Position numbers and translations under genes: made by a program. This document shows, in pieces, positions 46,497-56,210 of a stretch of 64,000 nucleotides of DNA. The stretch spans positions 702,889 to 766,888 of the forward strand of contig NZ_KB233222.1 in assembly GCF_000314855.2 (NCBI RefSeq), in the 5' to 3' direction. The DNA comes from Providencia burhodogranariea DSM 19968. GTDB taxonomy: Bacteria; Pseudomonadota; Gammaproteobacteria; Enterobacterales; Enterobacteriaceae. The notes beneath the pieces were generated by a model. That model was not told where the DNA came from and did no database searches. It saw nothing but the letters and a program-made list of their open reading frames with translations. Within the stretch, counting starts at the first letter, position 1, and each line of letters starts with the position of its first letter.

Positions 46497-46535
46497 TAAA
46501 AAAGCAACACTGTTCAATAGGGTTGCTTTTTTATC
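46497..46535 (+). terminator. Rho-independent terminator after hutC
   Basis: AAAAGCAAC pairs with GTTGCTTTT, with a 13-base loop, followed by TTTTAT. It begins three bases after the hutC stop. Confidence 0.88.
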
Positions 46536-47170
46536 TTATATATTTTTATCATATTGAATGTAAAGAATAAAATAGATAAATTAGGCATGTTTTTCTATAC
46601 ATCAATAATGCAAATAAAAAAACAAACTACCTATTAAAAAGCATAATCTATTTAGATCCCTTCTAATTATTTATTATAGAAGTTATTTGTTTTATATTTA
46701 TTAATATCAAGTAGTTAATTAACCATTTTTTCATAAATTACTCCAGTATATTGTTGGTTTTTCGCTATCAAGGCTAATTTGGTCGTTAGCTTATTGCCAA
46801 TGAGTTCTCATTTTCCATTCGTTAAATTAATCCCCGCTCGATTAAACCCTAATAATCAATTGAATTGTCGGTATATTTATCAAAATCAAACATCGTTTGT
46901 ACAAAAAATAGCAATATTTAATAGAATGATTCAATGTGAATCAAATGTAAAAATAATGTGATCTTAGTGGCAGATTTAGAAGAAAAATCAACCACTAAAA
47001 AAGAGGGTGATACTAATTATCATATTGATATTTAATGTTAATTATTAATTTTTCGGGTCTTTAAGCCTAAATTTAATGTTAAAAATAGGATTGATTGTAC
47101 ATGTATATACAACTATATCTATAACAAGACTTTATCAGTACAAGCTGAATTTATAGATGAGGGTATAAAT
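46536..47170. other. hutU promoter region
   Basis: About 630 bp of AT-rich DNA. The only supported element is the HutC-like operator at 47102. A short frame at 46779-46961 has no homology that I recognise and is not called. Confidence 0.45.
47102..47111. promoter_or_regulatory. HutC-like operator upstream of hutU
   Basis: TGTATATACA within ATTGTACATGTATATACAACT, 60 bp before the hutU start. Identical core to the site before hutI. Confidence 0.75.
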
Positions 47171-48850
47171 GTGACAACGATTAATAATAAATACAGAAAT
47201 GGTGATATTAGAGCTCCGCGCGGTAACACACTAAATGCGAAAAGTTGGTTGACCGAAGCTCCTTTACGCATGCTTATGAACAATTTAGATCCAGATGTTG
47301 CTGAAAATCCACATGAACTTGTTGTTTATGGTGGTATTGGTCGTGCGGCTCGTAATTGGCAATGCTATGACAAAATTGTCGAAACCCTCAAAGATTTAGA
47401 AAATGATGAAACTTTACTAGTTCAATCAGGCAAACCTGTAGGCGTATTTAAAACCCATGAAAACGCTCCCCGCGTATTGATTGCCAACTCAAATCTTGTT
47501 CCACATTGGGCTAACTGGGAACATTTTAATGAGCTAGATGCGAAAGGGCTCGCAATGTACGGACAAATGACCGCGGGCAGCTGGATTTATATCGGTAGCC
47601 AAGGCATTGTTCAAGGAACTTACGAAACGTTTGTTGAAGCAGGGCGCCAACATTTCAATGGTGATTTAACAGGACGTTGGGTACTGACTGCTGGACTTGG
47701 TGGCATGGGAGGAGCGCAGCCGTTAGCGGCAACTTTAGCGGGTGCTTGTTCTTTAAATATTGAATGCCAACAAAGTCGCATTGATTTTCGTCTGCGTACT
47801 CATTATGTCGATGAGCAAGCCATTGACCTTGATGATGCGCTAGCGCGGATCAAAAAATATACATCAGAAGGAAAAGCTGTCTCAATTGCGTTATGTGCTA
47901 ATGCTGCTGAAGTGCTTCCTGAAATGGTGAAGCGTGGCATTCATCCTGACATGGTCACTGACCAAACCAGCGCACATGACCCACTCAATGGTTATTTACC
48001 AATTGGCATGAGTTGGGACGAGTACCGCGAGCGTAGTATCAAAGACCCAGAAGGTACTGCAAAAGCAGCAAAAGCCTCAATGGCAGAACATGTCAAAGCA
48101 ATGTTAGCGTTCCAAAAACAAGGCATTCCAACTTTTGATTACGGCAATAACATCCGTCAAATGGCATTAGAAATGGGTGTGGAAAATGCGTTCGATTTCC
48201 CAGGATTTGTACCTGCTTATATTCGTCCTCTATTTTGTCGGGGTGTAGGGCCATTCCGTTGGGTTGCACTCTCAGGTGACCCTGAGGATATCTATAAAAC
48301 GGATGCTAAAGTTAAAGAGTTGCTGTCAGATGATAAACATCTTCATCGTTGGTTAGACATGGCTCGTGAACGTATTAGTTTCCAAGGTTTACCTGCACGT
48401 ATTTGTTGGGTAGGTTTGGGGGATAGAGCCAAATTAGGCTTAGCCTTCAATGAAATGGTCAGAAGTGGTGAGGTTTCAGCGCCAATTGTTATTGGTCGTG
48501 ATCACCTCGATTCAGGCTCAGTCGCAAGCCCTAATCGTGAAACTGAATCCATGCAAGATGGTTCTGATGCGGTGTCAGATTGGCCACTACTTAACGCATT
48601 ACTGAATACGGCAAGTGGTGCAACATGGGTCTCATTACACCATGGCGGTGGCGTAGGTATGGGCTTTTCACAACATTCAGGCGTTGTCATCGTGTGTGAT
48701 GGAACAGATGAAGCTGCGGCGCGAATTGCACGTGTTCTACATAATGATCCAGCGACAGGCGTCATGCGCCATGCTGATGCTGGTTATGATATTGCGATTA
48801 AATGTGCGCAAGAAAAAAATCTTAATTTACCAATGCTAAAAACACGTTAA
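47171..48850 (+). CDS. hutU: urocanate hydratase
   Basis: Second enzyme of histidine degradation: hydrates urocanate to 4-imidazolone-5-propionate using tightly bound NAD+ as an electrophile. It has 559 residues, the usual length. Conserved blocks include [21 protein letters not shown] and [18 protein letters not shown] (NAD-binding). [15 protein letters not shown] carries the active-site cysteine. The start is GTG 47171, since the overlapping ATG at 47169 would be followed at once by a stop; GAGGG is upstream. hutH follows after 12 bases. Confidence 0.97.
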   Translation: MTTINNKYRNGDIRAPRGNTLNAKSWLTEAPLRMLMNNLDPDVAENPHELVVYGGIGRAARNWQCYDKIVETLKDLENDETLLVQSGKPVGVFKTHENAPRVLIANSNLVPHWANWEHFNELDAKGLAMYGQMTAGSWIYIGSQGIVQGTYETFVEAGRQHFNGDLTGRWVLTAGLGGMGGAQPLAATLAGACSLNIECQQSRIDFRLRTHYVDEQAIDLDDALARIKKYTSEGKAVSIALCANAAEVLPEMVKRGIHPDMVTDQTSAHDPLNGYLPIGMSWDEYRERSIKDPEGTAKAAKASMAEHVKAMLAFQKQGIPTFDYGNNIRQMALEMGVENAFDFPGFVPAYIRPLFCRGVGPFRWVALSGDPEDIYKTDAKVKELLSDDKHLHRWLDMARERISFQGLPARICWVGLGDRAKLGLAFNEMVRSGEVSAPIVIGRDHLDSGSVASPNRETESMQDGSDAVSDWPLLNALLNTASGATWVSLHHGGGVGMGFSQHSGVVIVCDGTDEAAARIARVLHNDPATGVMRHADAGYDIAIKCAQEKNLNLPMLKTR

Positions 48851-48862
48851 GGGGTGACATTG

Positions 48863-50395
48863 ATGACTAAGTTAACTATCCATCCGGGAAAAATGACACT
48901 GGATGACTTGCGTATTGTGATTTCAAAGCCAGTTACAGTTGCACTCGACAAGCACTCACATTCTGCTATCGAAAAAAGTGTGGCAACAGTTAATAAAATT
49001 ATCGCGGAAGATAAAACAGCGTATGGCATTAACACGGGTTTTGGATTACTTGCCAATACTCGAATTGCCACCGAGGATTTGCAATCACTACAACGTTCCA
49101 TTGTGATGTCGCATGCGGCCGGTGTGGGGGAACCTCTGGATGATGAGTTAGTTCGCTTGATTATGGTGCTAAAAATTAACAGTTTAGCACGTGGTTTTTC
49201 GGGAATCAGACTCGAGGTTATCGAGGCATTGATTGCCTTAGTCAACAGCGAAGTCTATCCGTTTATTCCTGCAAAAGGTTCAGTTGGTGCATCCGGAGAC
49301 TTAGCACCACTCGCACACATGAGTTTGATACTCCTTGGTGAAGGTAAAGCGCGCTTCCAAGGTGAATGGCTTAATGCAGAATTAGCACTTGAAAAAGCAG
49401 GGCTTAAACCATTAACACTAGAAGCTAAAGAAGGTTTAGCACTGTTAAATGGTACGCAAGTTTCGACAGCATTTGCATTAAAAGGGTTATTTGAGGCAGA
49501 AAATTTACTACTGAGCGGAATTGTTTGCGGTTCGCTCAGTGTGGAAGCGACTTTGGGCTCACGTAAACCGTTCGATGCTCGAGTTCAAGAAGTCCGCGGT
49601 CAGAAAGGGCAAATCGATGTCGCAGAATTGTTCCGCACAATTTTGACTCCAACCAGTGAGCTAGCACAATCACATGAAAATTGTGTAAAGGTACAGGATC
49701 CATACTCGTTACGTTGCCAACCACAAGTGATGGGGGCATGTTTGACACAAATGCGTCAGGCCGCTGAAGTGATTTTAATTGAGTCAAATGCGGTCTCCGA
49801 CAACCCATTAGTGTTTACCGATAATGGTGACATTATTTCTGGCGGTAACTTCCATGCTGAACCTGTCGCGATGGCTGCTGATAATTTGGCATTGGCACTG
49901 GCAGAAATAGGTGCATTATCTGAACGACGCATTGCTTTATTAATGGATACTCATATGTCTCAATTGCCACCATTCTTGGTTAACAATGGTGGCGTAAACT
50001 CTGGTTTTATGATTGCTCAGGTTACCGCAGCGGCACTGGCGAGTGAAAATAAAGCCTTAGCTCATCCTTCAAGCGTTGATAGCTTACCAACGTCAGCAAA
50101 CCAAGAAGATCACGTTTCGATGGCACCTGCTGCGGGTAGGCGCTTATGGGAAATGGCAAAAAATGTCACAGGTATTTTAGCAATTGAGTGGTTGTCTGCA
50201 TGTCAGGGAATGGATTTCCGTGATGGGCTTAAGTCGAGCGAAGTATTAGAAAAAGCACGCAAAACACTGCGCGATCAAGTTTCTTACTATGACAAAGATC
50301 GTTATTTTGCACCTGATATCGAAGCGGCAATTAATCTGATTAATCAACACAAACTTTCAACGTTATTTACCTCAGGAGTTGTCTTCTCTAAATAA
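48863..50395 (+). CDS. hutH: histidine ammonia-lyase
   Basis: First enzyme of histidine degradation: deaminates L-histidine to urocanate and ammonia. It has 510 residues. The MIO prosthetic group forms from Ala143-Ser144-Gly145 within [26 protein letters not shown], the catalytic Tyr region, is near residue 53. [22 protein letters not shown] is the late active-site loop. ATG 48863 is preferred to GTG 48854, because AAGGGG is eight bases before it. Translated from the hutUH transcript under the operator at 47102. Confidence 0.97.
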   Translation: MTKLTIHPGKMTLDDLRIVISKPVTVALDKHSHSAIEKSVATVNKIIAEDKTAYGINTGFGLLANTRIATEDLQSLQRSIVMSHAAGVGEPLDDELVRLIMVLKINSLARGFSGIRLEVIEALIALVNSEVYPFIPAKGSVGASGDLAPLAHMSLILLGEGKARFQGEWLNAELALEKAGLKPLTLEAKEGLALLNGTQVSTAFALKGLFEAENLLLSGIVCGSLSVEATLGSRKPFDARVQEVRGQKGQIDVAELFRTILTPTSELAQSHENCVKVQDPYSLRCQPQVMGACLTQMRQAAEVILIESNAVSDNPLVFTDNGDIISGGNFHAEPVAMAADNLALALAEIGALSERRIALLMDTHMSQLPPFLVNNGGVNSGFMIAQVTAAALASENKALAHPSSVDSLPTSANQEDHVSMAPAAGRRLWEMAKNVTGILAIEWLSACQGMDFRDGLKSSEVLEKARKTLRDQVSYYDKDRYFAPDIEAAINLINQHKLSTLFTSGVVFSK

Positions 50396-50497
50396 AACAT
50401 CACGCAAATAATAGGCAGCCGGCAACGTATCGGCTGTCTGTAGTATTTATCTGCACGACGATTAAAAAAATTATTACAAAAATACGAAGGATAAATC

Positions 50498-51895
50498 ATG
50501 CAAAGCACATCAAAACTTGAGCGCGGACTTTCTGCGCGACACATTCGATTTATGGCCCTTGGGGCTGCGATTGGTACAGGTCTATTTTACGGTTCGGCGA
50601 AAGCGATTCAAACTGCGGGTCCCGCAGTATTGATTGCATATATTATTGGCGGTGCAGCAGTCTTTATGGTGATGCGCGCCTTGGGTGAAATGGCGGTACA
50701 TAATCCAATTGCGGGATCTTTCGCTAAGTATGCAAGTCAGTATCTAGGGCCTCGAGCGGGTTTTTTTGCAGGCTGGACTTACGTCTTTGAAATGCTAATT
50801 GTTTGTTTAGCTGACGTAACTGCATTTGGGTTTTACATGAAGCTCTGGTTCCCTGATGTCGAACAGTGGATCTGGGTACTGAGTATTATCTGTTTCATTG
50901 GTGCGATTAACCTTTGCCATGTAAAAGTATTCGGTGAAATGGAATTCTGGCTCTCTATCATCAAAATTGTTGCTATTATCGCGATGATTGTTGGTGGTGG
51001 CGCTATTATGATGTTTGGTTTTGGGCAAGCATCTGATCACCCAGTAGGGATCTCCAACTTATTTGCATATGACGGCTTTATGCCGAATGGGGTAGGAGGG
51101 GTTATCGCGTCATTTGCGGTGGTGATGTTTGCCTTTGGTGGGATTGAAGTCATCGGTATCACAGCAAGTGAAGCAAAAAATCCAGATGTTACCATTCCTC
51201 GTGCAATTAACGCTGTACCAATCCGCATTCTATTATTCTATGTTTTAACCTTATTTGTGCTGATGTGTATCTATCCATGGAACCAAATCGGTCAGGAAGG
51301 TAGTCCATTTGTACAGATTTTCGATAGCTTAGGTATTTCATCCGCTGCTAATATCTTGAACGTGGTGGTGATCACTGCGGCCATTTCAGCTATCAACAGT
51401 GATATTTTTGGTGCTGGCCGCATGATGTACGGTATGGCAAATGAAGGGCAAGCACCGAAAGTATTCACTAAGTTAACTAAAAATGGCGTGCCATGGATGA
51501 CTGTTTTGGTGATGTCAATTGTGCTGCTTGTCGGTGTGGTATTGAATTACCTGATCCCAGAAAAAGTGTTCTTAATCATTGCATCCATCGCGACGTTTGC
51601 CACCATCTGGGTTTGGTTGATGATCTTACTGGCACAATTTGCGATGCGCAGAAAAATGACGGCTGAGGAAGTCAGTCAACTTAAATTCCCAGTACCTCTG
51701 TGGCCTGTGGGTCCAGTGATCGCCATTATTTTTATGCTGTTTATCTTTGGTGTATTGGGTTACTTCGAAGATACGCGAATTGCTCTGTATGTTGGCATTG
51801 GTTGGTTGGTGTTACTAACTGGAGCTTATGCTCTATGGGTGAAAAAACCAGAAGCAACTACCCAACAGCGTTACGATATTGAGCCAGCCGAATAA
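50498..51895 (+). CDS. APC-family amino acid permease, probable histidine transporter
   Basis: Inner-membrane permease of 465 residues with 12 predicted spans, of the AroP/ProY/HutT branch of the amino acid-polyamine-organocation family. The N-terminus [24 protein letters not shown] carries the substrate-binding GxGLF loop in helix 1. [25 protein letters not shown] is the conserved helix 6-7 segment. It follows hutH by 102 bp, with a small hairpin (CAGCCG/CGGCTG) between. From the operon position it most likely imports histidine (HutT role); proline or aromatic substrates cannot be excluded by sequence. Confidence 0.88.
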   Translation: MQSTSKLERGLSARHIRFMALGAAIGTGLFYGSAKAIQTAGPAVLIAYIIGGAAVFMVMRALGEMAVHNPIAGSFAKYASQYLGPRAGFFAGWTYVFEMLIVCLADVTAFGFYMKLWFPDVEQWIWVLSIICFIGAINLCHVKVFGEMEFWLSIIKIVAIIAMIVGGGAIMMFGFGQASDHPVGISNLFAYDGFMPNGVGGVIASFAVVMFAFGGIEVIGITASEAKNPDVTIPRAINAVPIRILLFYVLTLFVLMCIYPWNQIGQEGSPFVQIFDSLGISSAANILNVVVITAAISAINSDIFGAGRMMYGMANEGQAPKVFTKLTKNGVPWMTVLVMSIVLLVGVVLNYLIPEKVFLIIASIATFATIWVWLMILLAQFAMRRKMTAEEVSQLKFPVPLWPVGPVIAIIFMLFIFGVLGYFEDTRIALYVGIGWLVLLTGAYALWVKKPEATTQQRYDIEPAE

Positions 51896-51903
51896 AAAGT
51901 AAA

Positions 51904-51951
51904 TTAACTCGAATTAATTAAGCTGTTAGGGCTACATTTGATTCGAGTTAA
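51904..51951. terminator. inverted repeat after the permease gene
   Basis: TTAACTCGAAT (51904-51914) pairs perfectly with ATTCGAGTTAA (51941-51951). It starts eight bases after the permease stop and contains the stop of the truncated Sel1 gene on the other strand, so it could terminate both. No T-run is present. Confidence 0.5.
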
Positions 51952-52263
51952 ACCTAATGTAATGAAGATGAGAGGTTTGTTGCTTAGTTTATTTGAGTAG
52001 TAAGCCTCTTGTTGATTATTTTTATCTGCCAGATTTTGATATGTTTTTTCTGCTGCCACTGTGTTTTTCTCAACACCTAATTCAGCCTCATAAAGGTATC
52101 CAAGTGTCAGTAATGCTTCATCATCGCCTTGCTTTGCTAAAGATTCACAAACAGTAAAACTTTTCGTGTCAGCTAAGCATTTATTAGATGATTCAGAATA
52201 GGAAGGAATGAGTTGAAACAGAAATAAGAATAACGAGATAAATGCTATTCTATTGTTTGCCAT
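51904..52263 (-). pseudogene. truncated Sel1-repeat protein, third tandem copy
   Basis: Copy of the N-terminal part of the Sel1-repeat genes at 52328 and 53319. Signal peptide, the SSNKCLADTKSFTVCE segment and the first Sel1 repeat are nearly identical to those. After AEKTYQNLADKNN (junction near 52015) the sequence becomes unrelated (QQEAYYSNKLSNKP...) and stops at 51904. The result is 119 residues against 308 in the full copy. It is probably the end of a tandem duplication whose right part was lost; it still has a good ribosome binding site and might be secreted. ATG 52263 is chosen with AGGAA upstream. Confidence 0.7.
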
Positions 52264-54235
52264 AGATAAGTTCCTTTTCCATATAAGATCGATAATAACC
52301 AAATTAATCTATATTTTAAATAAATCACTAATTATTACTTTTTTTTAGAATGTTATTTTTTAAAAAATCAATCCTAAGTTTAGCGTCGGTATAGCCGAGC
52401 TGATAGGATTTTTCATATAATTCGATGGCTTTTTCATAGCTCTGAGGGACACCTAAACCTTCTTCATACATAAGGCCAAGATTAATAGAACCCGTTGCAC
52501 TATTATTATTAGATGCTTGTTCAAATAACATGACGGATTTTTTAATATTAAGATTAACACCTATACCATATTTATATAATAATCCCATGGAATTCATTGC
52601 TTCGGGATCGTTTTTAGATATTGCTATATTATATAGCCTTATGGCATCGTCATAATTATCAATTTCAGCATATAACATTGCTAATCGCGTAATAGCGATA
52701 TCATTACCTTCCTGCATTGCGTTTTTATACAATCCTTCAGCTAACGTGATATTTTTATTAACACCGAGGCCATCTAAATATAAATCACCAAGGCTCATCA
52801 TGGCGTTAGTTGAATTATATTTTTTAATAGCGAGTTCAAATGCATCTTTAGCTTTCAGATAATCATGATTATATTTGTATAGTATGCCTAGATTATAGGG
52901 AGCCGCAGATGAACCAAGATCGATAGCTTTCTGATAAAGACGTATCGCCTCTTCTTTTTTTCCTTGAGTTGCTTTTAGTCTGGCTAGAAGGTTAAAACCT
53001 TCTTTATTATTTTTATCTGCCAGATTTTGATATATTTTTTCTGCTGCTACTGTGTTTTTCTCAACACCTAATCCAGCCTCATAAAGGTATCCAAGTGTCA
53101 ATAATGCTTCATCATCGCCTTGCTTTGCTAAAAATTCACAAACAGTAAAACTTTTCGTGTCAGCTAAGCATTTATTAGATGATTCAGAATAGGAAGGGAT
53201 AGGTTGAAACAGAAATAAGAATAACGAGATAAATGCTATTCTATTGTTTGCCATAGATAAGTTCCTTTTCCATATAAGATCGATAATAACCAAATTAATC
53301 TATATTTTAAATAAATCACTAATTATTACTCTTTTTTAGAATATTATTTTTTAAAAAATCAATCCTAAGTTTAGCGTCGGTATAGCCGAGCTGATAGGAT
53401 TTTTCATATAATTCGATGGCTTTTTCATAGCTCTGAGGAACACCTAAACCTTCTTCATACATAAGGCCAAGATTTATTAAGCCACCGATACTATTATGAT
53501 TTGCTGCTTGTTGATATAGTTCAATGGATTTTTTTACATCAGGTTCAACACCCAATCCGTGTTGATATAATAATCCCATTGAATTCATAGCGACAGGATC
53601 ACCTTTTTCTATGGCTATATTATATAGTCTTATGGCATCGTCATAATTATCAATTTCAGCATATAACATTGCTAATCGGGTAATAGCGATATCATTACCT
53701 TCCTGCATTGCGTTTTTATACAATCCTTCAGCTAACGTGATATTTTTATTAACACCGAGGCCATCTAAATATAAATCACCAAGGCTCATCATGGCGTTAG
53801 TTGAATTATATTTTTTAATAGCGAGTTCAAATGCATCTTTAGCTTTACTATAATCATGATTATATTTTTATAGTATGCCTAGATTATAGAGAGCCGCAGA
53901 TGAACCAAGATCGATGGCTTTCTGATAAAGACGTATCGCCTCTTCTTTTTTTCCTTGAGTTGCTTTTAGTCGGGCTAAAAGGTTAAAACCTTCTTTATTA
54001 TTTTTATCTGCCAAATTTTGATATATTTTTTCTGCTGCTACTGTGTTTTTCTCAACACCTAATCCAGCCTCATAAAGGTATCCAAGTGTCAGTAATGCTT
54101 CATCATCGCCTTGCTTTGCTAAAGATTCACAAACGGTAAAGCTTTTCGTGCCAGCGAAGCACTTATTAGGTGATTCAGAATAGGAAGGAATAGGTTGAAA
54201 TAGAAATAAGAATAACGAGATAAATGCTATTCTAT
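52015..54235. repeat. 991-bp tandem duplication of a Sel1-repeat gene
   Basis: The sequence at 52015-52340, including the gene start and the spacer with TCACTAATTATTACT, recurs at 53006-53331, an offset of exactly 991 bp. The same offset relates 52342-52460 to 53333-53450 and 52620-52880 to 53611-53870. Near-identity shows a recent event. The segment coding for the fourth and fifth repeats (52470-52610 and 53461-53600) is clearly different. Confidence 0.85.
52328..53254 (-). CDS. exported Sel1-repeat protein
   Basis: A 308-residue secreted protein with signal peptide (cleaved near SYSES, about residue 20) and a single CxC-free Cys pair region (NKCLADTKSFTVCE), followed by about seven Sel1-like repeats of 33-36 residues. 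Typical repeat markers are LGYLYEAGLGV, MSLGDLYLDGLGV, MGLLYKYGIGV and LGLMYEEGLGV. Sel1 repeats form helical solenoids for protein-protein contact. The protein is likely periplasmic. ATG 53254 is chosen (AAGGAA eight bases upstream) rather than 13 codons earlier. This is the intact member of the duplicated pair. Sel1 proteins in such tandem clusters are often immunity or adaptor proteins, but I see no partner toxin. Confidence 0.78.
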   Translation of the reverse strand: MANNRIAFISLFLFLFQPIPSYSESSNKCLADTKSFTVCEFLAKQGDDEALLTLGYLYEAGLGVEKNTVAAEKIYQNLADKNNKEGFNLLARLKATQGKKEEAIRLYQKAIDLGSSAAPYNLGILYKYNHDYLKAKDAFELAIKKYNSTNAMMSLGDLYLDGLGVNKNITLAEGLYKNAMQEGNDIAITRLAMLYAEIDNYDDAIRLYNIAISKNDPEAMNSMGLLYKYGIGVNLNIKKSVMLFEQASNNNSATGSINLGLMYEEGLGVPQSYEKAIELYEKSYQLGYTDAKLRIDFLKNNILKKSNN

Positions 54236-54260
54236 TGTTTTTTATAATGAAAATATTCAT
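53319..54260 (-). pseudogene. Sel1-repeat protein interrupted by a nonsense mutation
   Basis: Second copy, 313 codons from ATG 54260 (AAGGA upstream) to the stop at 53319. At 53868-53870 the codon TAC (Tyr), present in the sister copy, has become TAA, a single C to A change. The frame is otherwise fully open on both sides: residues ...AALYNLGIL then stop, then KYNHDYSKAKDAFELAIKKYN. A truncated 130-residue protein could be made; internal restart at 53792 (MMSLGDLY) would lack a signal peptide. The signal peptide region of this copy (MNIFIIKNNRIAFISL) differs from the sister copies at its very start, so its promoter is distinct. Probably inactive in this isolate. Confidence 0.8.
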
Positions 54261-54416
54261 GTATATATATCCTTAATGGTTAGTTTAACTAACACTAGTA
54301 GTTATTTTTTCATTCTTTTTTATAAAATTGTGATTCTGAATGGAATAATTTATTTATTATTTAAAAAATATCTTGCAGATCTAATTAAAAAATAAGAAAT
54401 TATCATGTATTAAATA

Positions 54417-55208
54417 TTATTTTAATTTTTCATTTATTAATTTTAATCTAAATTTTGCTATATCTAAGCCTAGTTCATTGGCTTTCTCATACCACTCTTT
54501 TGCTTTTTTTATATCAATCGGAACACCGAGTCCTTTTTCATATAAATAGCCAATATTATACATTGCATAACCATCATTAGTTAAAGCTGACTTCATATAT
54601 AAGTTCATTGTTTCTTTATAATTAATTTCAACACCTAATCCATTCTGATACAAGTAAGCCATATTGTTATTTGCTTGTATATAACCACTATTTGCAGATT
54701 TTGAAAACCATTCCATTGCTTTTTGGTAGTTTTGTTTTACACCATGGCCTTCGTAATATAAAGTCGCTATATTATTTTGAGCTAATCCAAAGTTTTGACT
54801 TGCGGATTTTAAATACCATTCTAGTGATTTATTATAATCCAACGTAACGCCAAGCCCTCTACTATATATATACCCAATATAAGCTTGAGCTCTAGGGTTA
54901 TTATCTTTAGCAGATTTTAATAACCATTCCATTGCTTTGTTATAATCAATTTCAAATAACTCACCATTTATATAAAAATTACCAACAATAGCTTGAGCTT
55001 CTGAATTTCCATTTTCAGCGGACAATAGATAGTTTTGCTTTGCTTTGTGCAATTCATGATGGTTATAAAATGAATTCCCCATACTTAGTTGAAACTCAGA
55101 AATACTTTTTTTTAACGTTGGAATAACATTATCATTACTTGTTGCGTAAATGTTATAACTAACAAAAATAGCAAATATTACAGGGAGTGGTAATTTAATT
55201 AAAGACAT
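54417..55208 (-). CDS. exported Sel1-repeat protein, divergent paralogue
   Basis: A 263-residue protein with signal peptide (cleaved near YAT, about residue 24) and six Sel1-like repeats. Markers are VGNFYINGELF, IGYIYSRGLGV, IATLYYEGHGV, MAYLYQNGLGV and IGYLYEKGLGV. Each is followed by a D/N-Y-x-K-A/S-x-E/N-W/L-Y/F helix. It is only distantly related to the tandem copies downstream and is the likely older member of the cluster. Periplasmic location is expected. The function is unknown; protein binding is the general role of the fold. Confidence 0.8.
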   Translation of the reverse strand: MSLIKLPLPVIFAIFVSYNIYATSNDNVIPTLKKSISEFQLSMGNSFYNHHELHKAKQNYLLSAENGNSEAQAIVGNFYINGELFEIDYNKAMEWLLKSAKDNNPRAQAYIGYIYSRGLGVTLDYNKSLEWYLKSASQNFGLAQNNIATLYYEGHGVKQNYQKAMEWFSKSANSGYIQANNNMAYLYQNGLGVEINYKETMNLYMKSALTNDGYAMYNIGYLYEKGLGVPIDIKKAKEWYEKANELGLDIAKFRLKLINEKLK

Positions 55209-55295
55209 TCCAAGCCACCTTAAATTTTATTTATGGACTTATTATGTGTTTTATTGTATTGCATTGGGCTAATAACTCTTAGTCTTTTAGATGCT

Positions 55296-55673
55296 TTATC
55301 TAATTTTTCTATTATTCAATAAGTACTTATCGCCATTAATACCATGTCCAATTATCCCTTTTGAAAGTTTGGGCTTTATTTTAGCATTCCATTTTCTCTT
55401 AAAAATATTTAATCTGAAAAAAGTACGTCGTCCTACTAGATAAATATAATTAAAAACTATACTTGCAGTGATTTCAATTAACTCAGATGGGTTTTTGGCA
55501 CAATAAAGGATATGTATTGCCTCCGCATCTCTGTCAAAGATAGGATTACGTCCCGTTGTCGGGGCTAGCTTACTATATATCCACGCATCAGATAGCCTAT
55601 TCAAGCCTAAACCAGTATTTTCAATTAAGTCATTTGCTTCATTAATAGCCTGATCTTTTACTGCTAACGTCAT
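55296..55673 (-). CDS. hypothetical protein
   Basis: A 125-residue protein that I do not recognise. The first half is mixed helical with LGLNRLSDAWIYSKLAPTTGRNPIFDRDAEAIHILYCAKN. The second half is basic (RRTFFRLNIFKRKWNAKIKPKLSKG) with a short hydrophobic stretch SIVFNYIYLV. Its start is one base after the stop of the upstream 55-residue frame, so these two are an operon upstream of the Sel1 genes. It may be the worn remnant of a larger effector; that is speculation. No frameshift is apparent. Confidence 0.5.
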   Translation of the reverse strand: MTLAVKDQAINEANDLIENTGLGLNRLSDAWIYSKLAPTTGRNPIFDRDAEAIHILYCAKNPSELIEITASIVFNYIYLVGRRTFFRLNIFKRKWNAKIKPKLSKGIIGHGINGDKYLLNNRKIR

Positions 55674-55674
55674 T

Positions 55675-55842
55675 TCACCTACTGATTTGTTTTTTTAACT
55701 GCTCGTATCCTTTACGGAGCGAGCGAGAAATTGCATTTATCTCTAATTGAAAAGGTCGCTCTTCTTCTTTTAAAGCTATTCCATCTTTGGAGCAATACCA
55801 CCACGCGACATAACTATGAAAATCACATTCAGTCATAAACAT
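55675..55842 (-). CDS. small hypothetical protein (55 residues)
   Basis: A 55-codon frame starting MFMTECDFHSYVAWWYCSKD and ending KGYEQLKKQISR. The TGA is separated by one base from the ATG of the following gene, which indicates coupled translation. An alternative start is ATG 55836. The ribosome binding site is weak. Aromatic N-terminus and charged helical C-terminus; no family recognised. Confidence 0.45.
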   Translation of the reverse strand: MFMTECDFHSYVAWWYCSKDGIALKEEERPFQLEINAISRSLRKGYEQLKKQISR

Positions 55843-56210
55843 TCTGTTTATTATATTGGTATTATTAATGCATTATGTAACTTAGTTTCATTAAGTTCAA
55901 TATTTATCTGGCAGAACTTCGATAACACAGAATGTTTTAACGTTAGAGTTTTTTACCCATAACAGTTCGCATAGCATTGTCATAACTGCTGTTTACTATT
56001 TTTGAGGTTGTAATTGAAAAATCATACTAAGATGATCTCTGATGTATACCGCCTTTGATAACGTCTCTTTCCCTCAAAAAGTCACATCAGCAATAAAAAC
56101 CCGCCTTTAACTTCTCTTCACAGAGTGGATTTCTAACATTAACTGCTGATTTGTGTCGCACTTCGTGGCAAACTTGAAGCCTTTCGTTATACAGTCTGGA
56201 GAAACCCTTC
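55843..56210. other. prmB upstream region
   Basis: About 370 bp between the hypothetical operon and prmB. No gene seen. It marks the right edge of the insertion between smrB and prmB. Confidence 0.45.

Noticed and set aside
46779-46961. 60-codon frame upstream of hutU
   Set aside because: Composition unlike the neighbouring genes, no ribosome binding site and no recognisable motif, so treated as non-coding.
50412-50441. Terminator between hutH and the permease
   Set aside because: A small hairpin is present, but without T residues; it is more likely an intercistronic element in one operon.
52015-54235. CRISPR-like array
   Set aside because: The repeats are about 1 kb coding duplications and internal 36-residue protein repeats, not short direct repeats with spacers.
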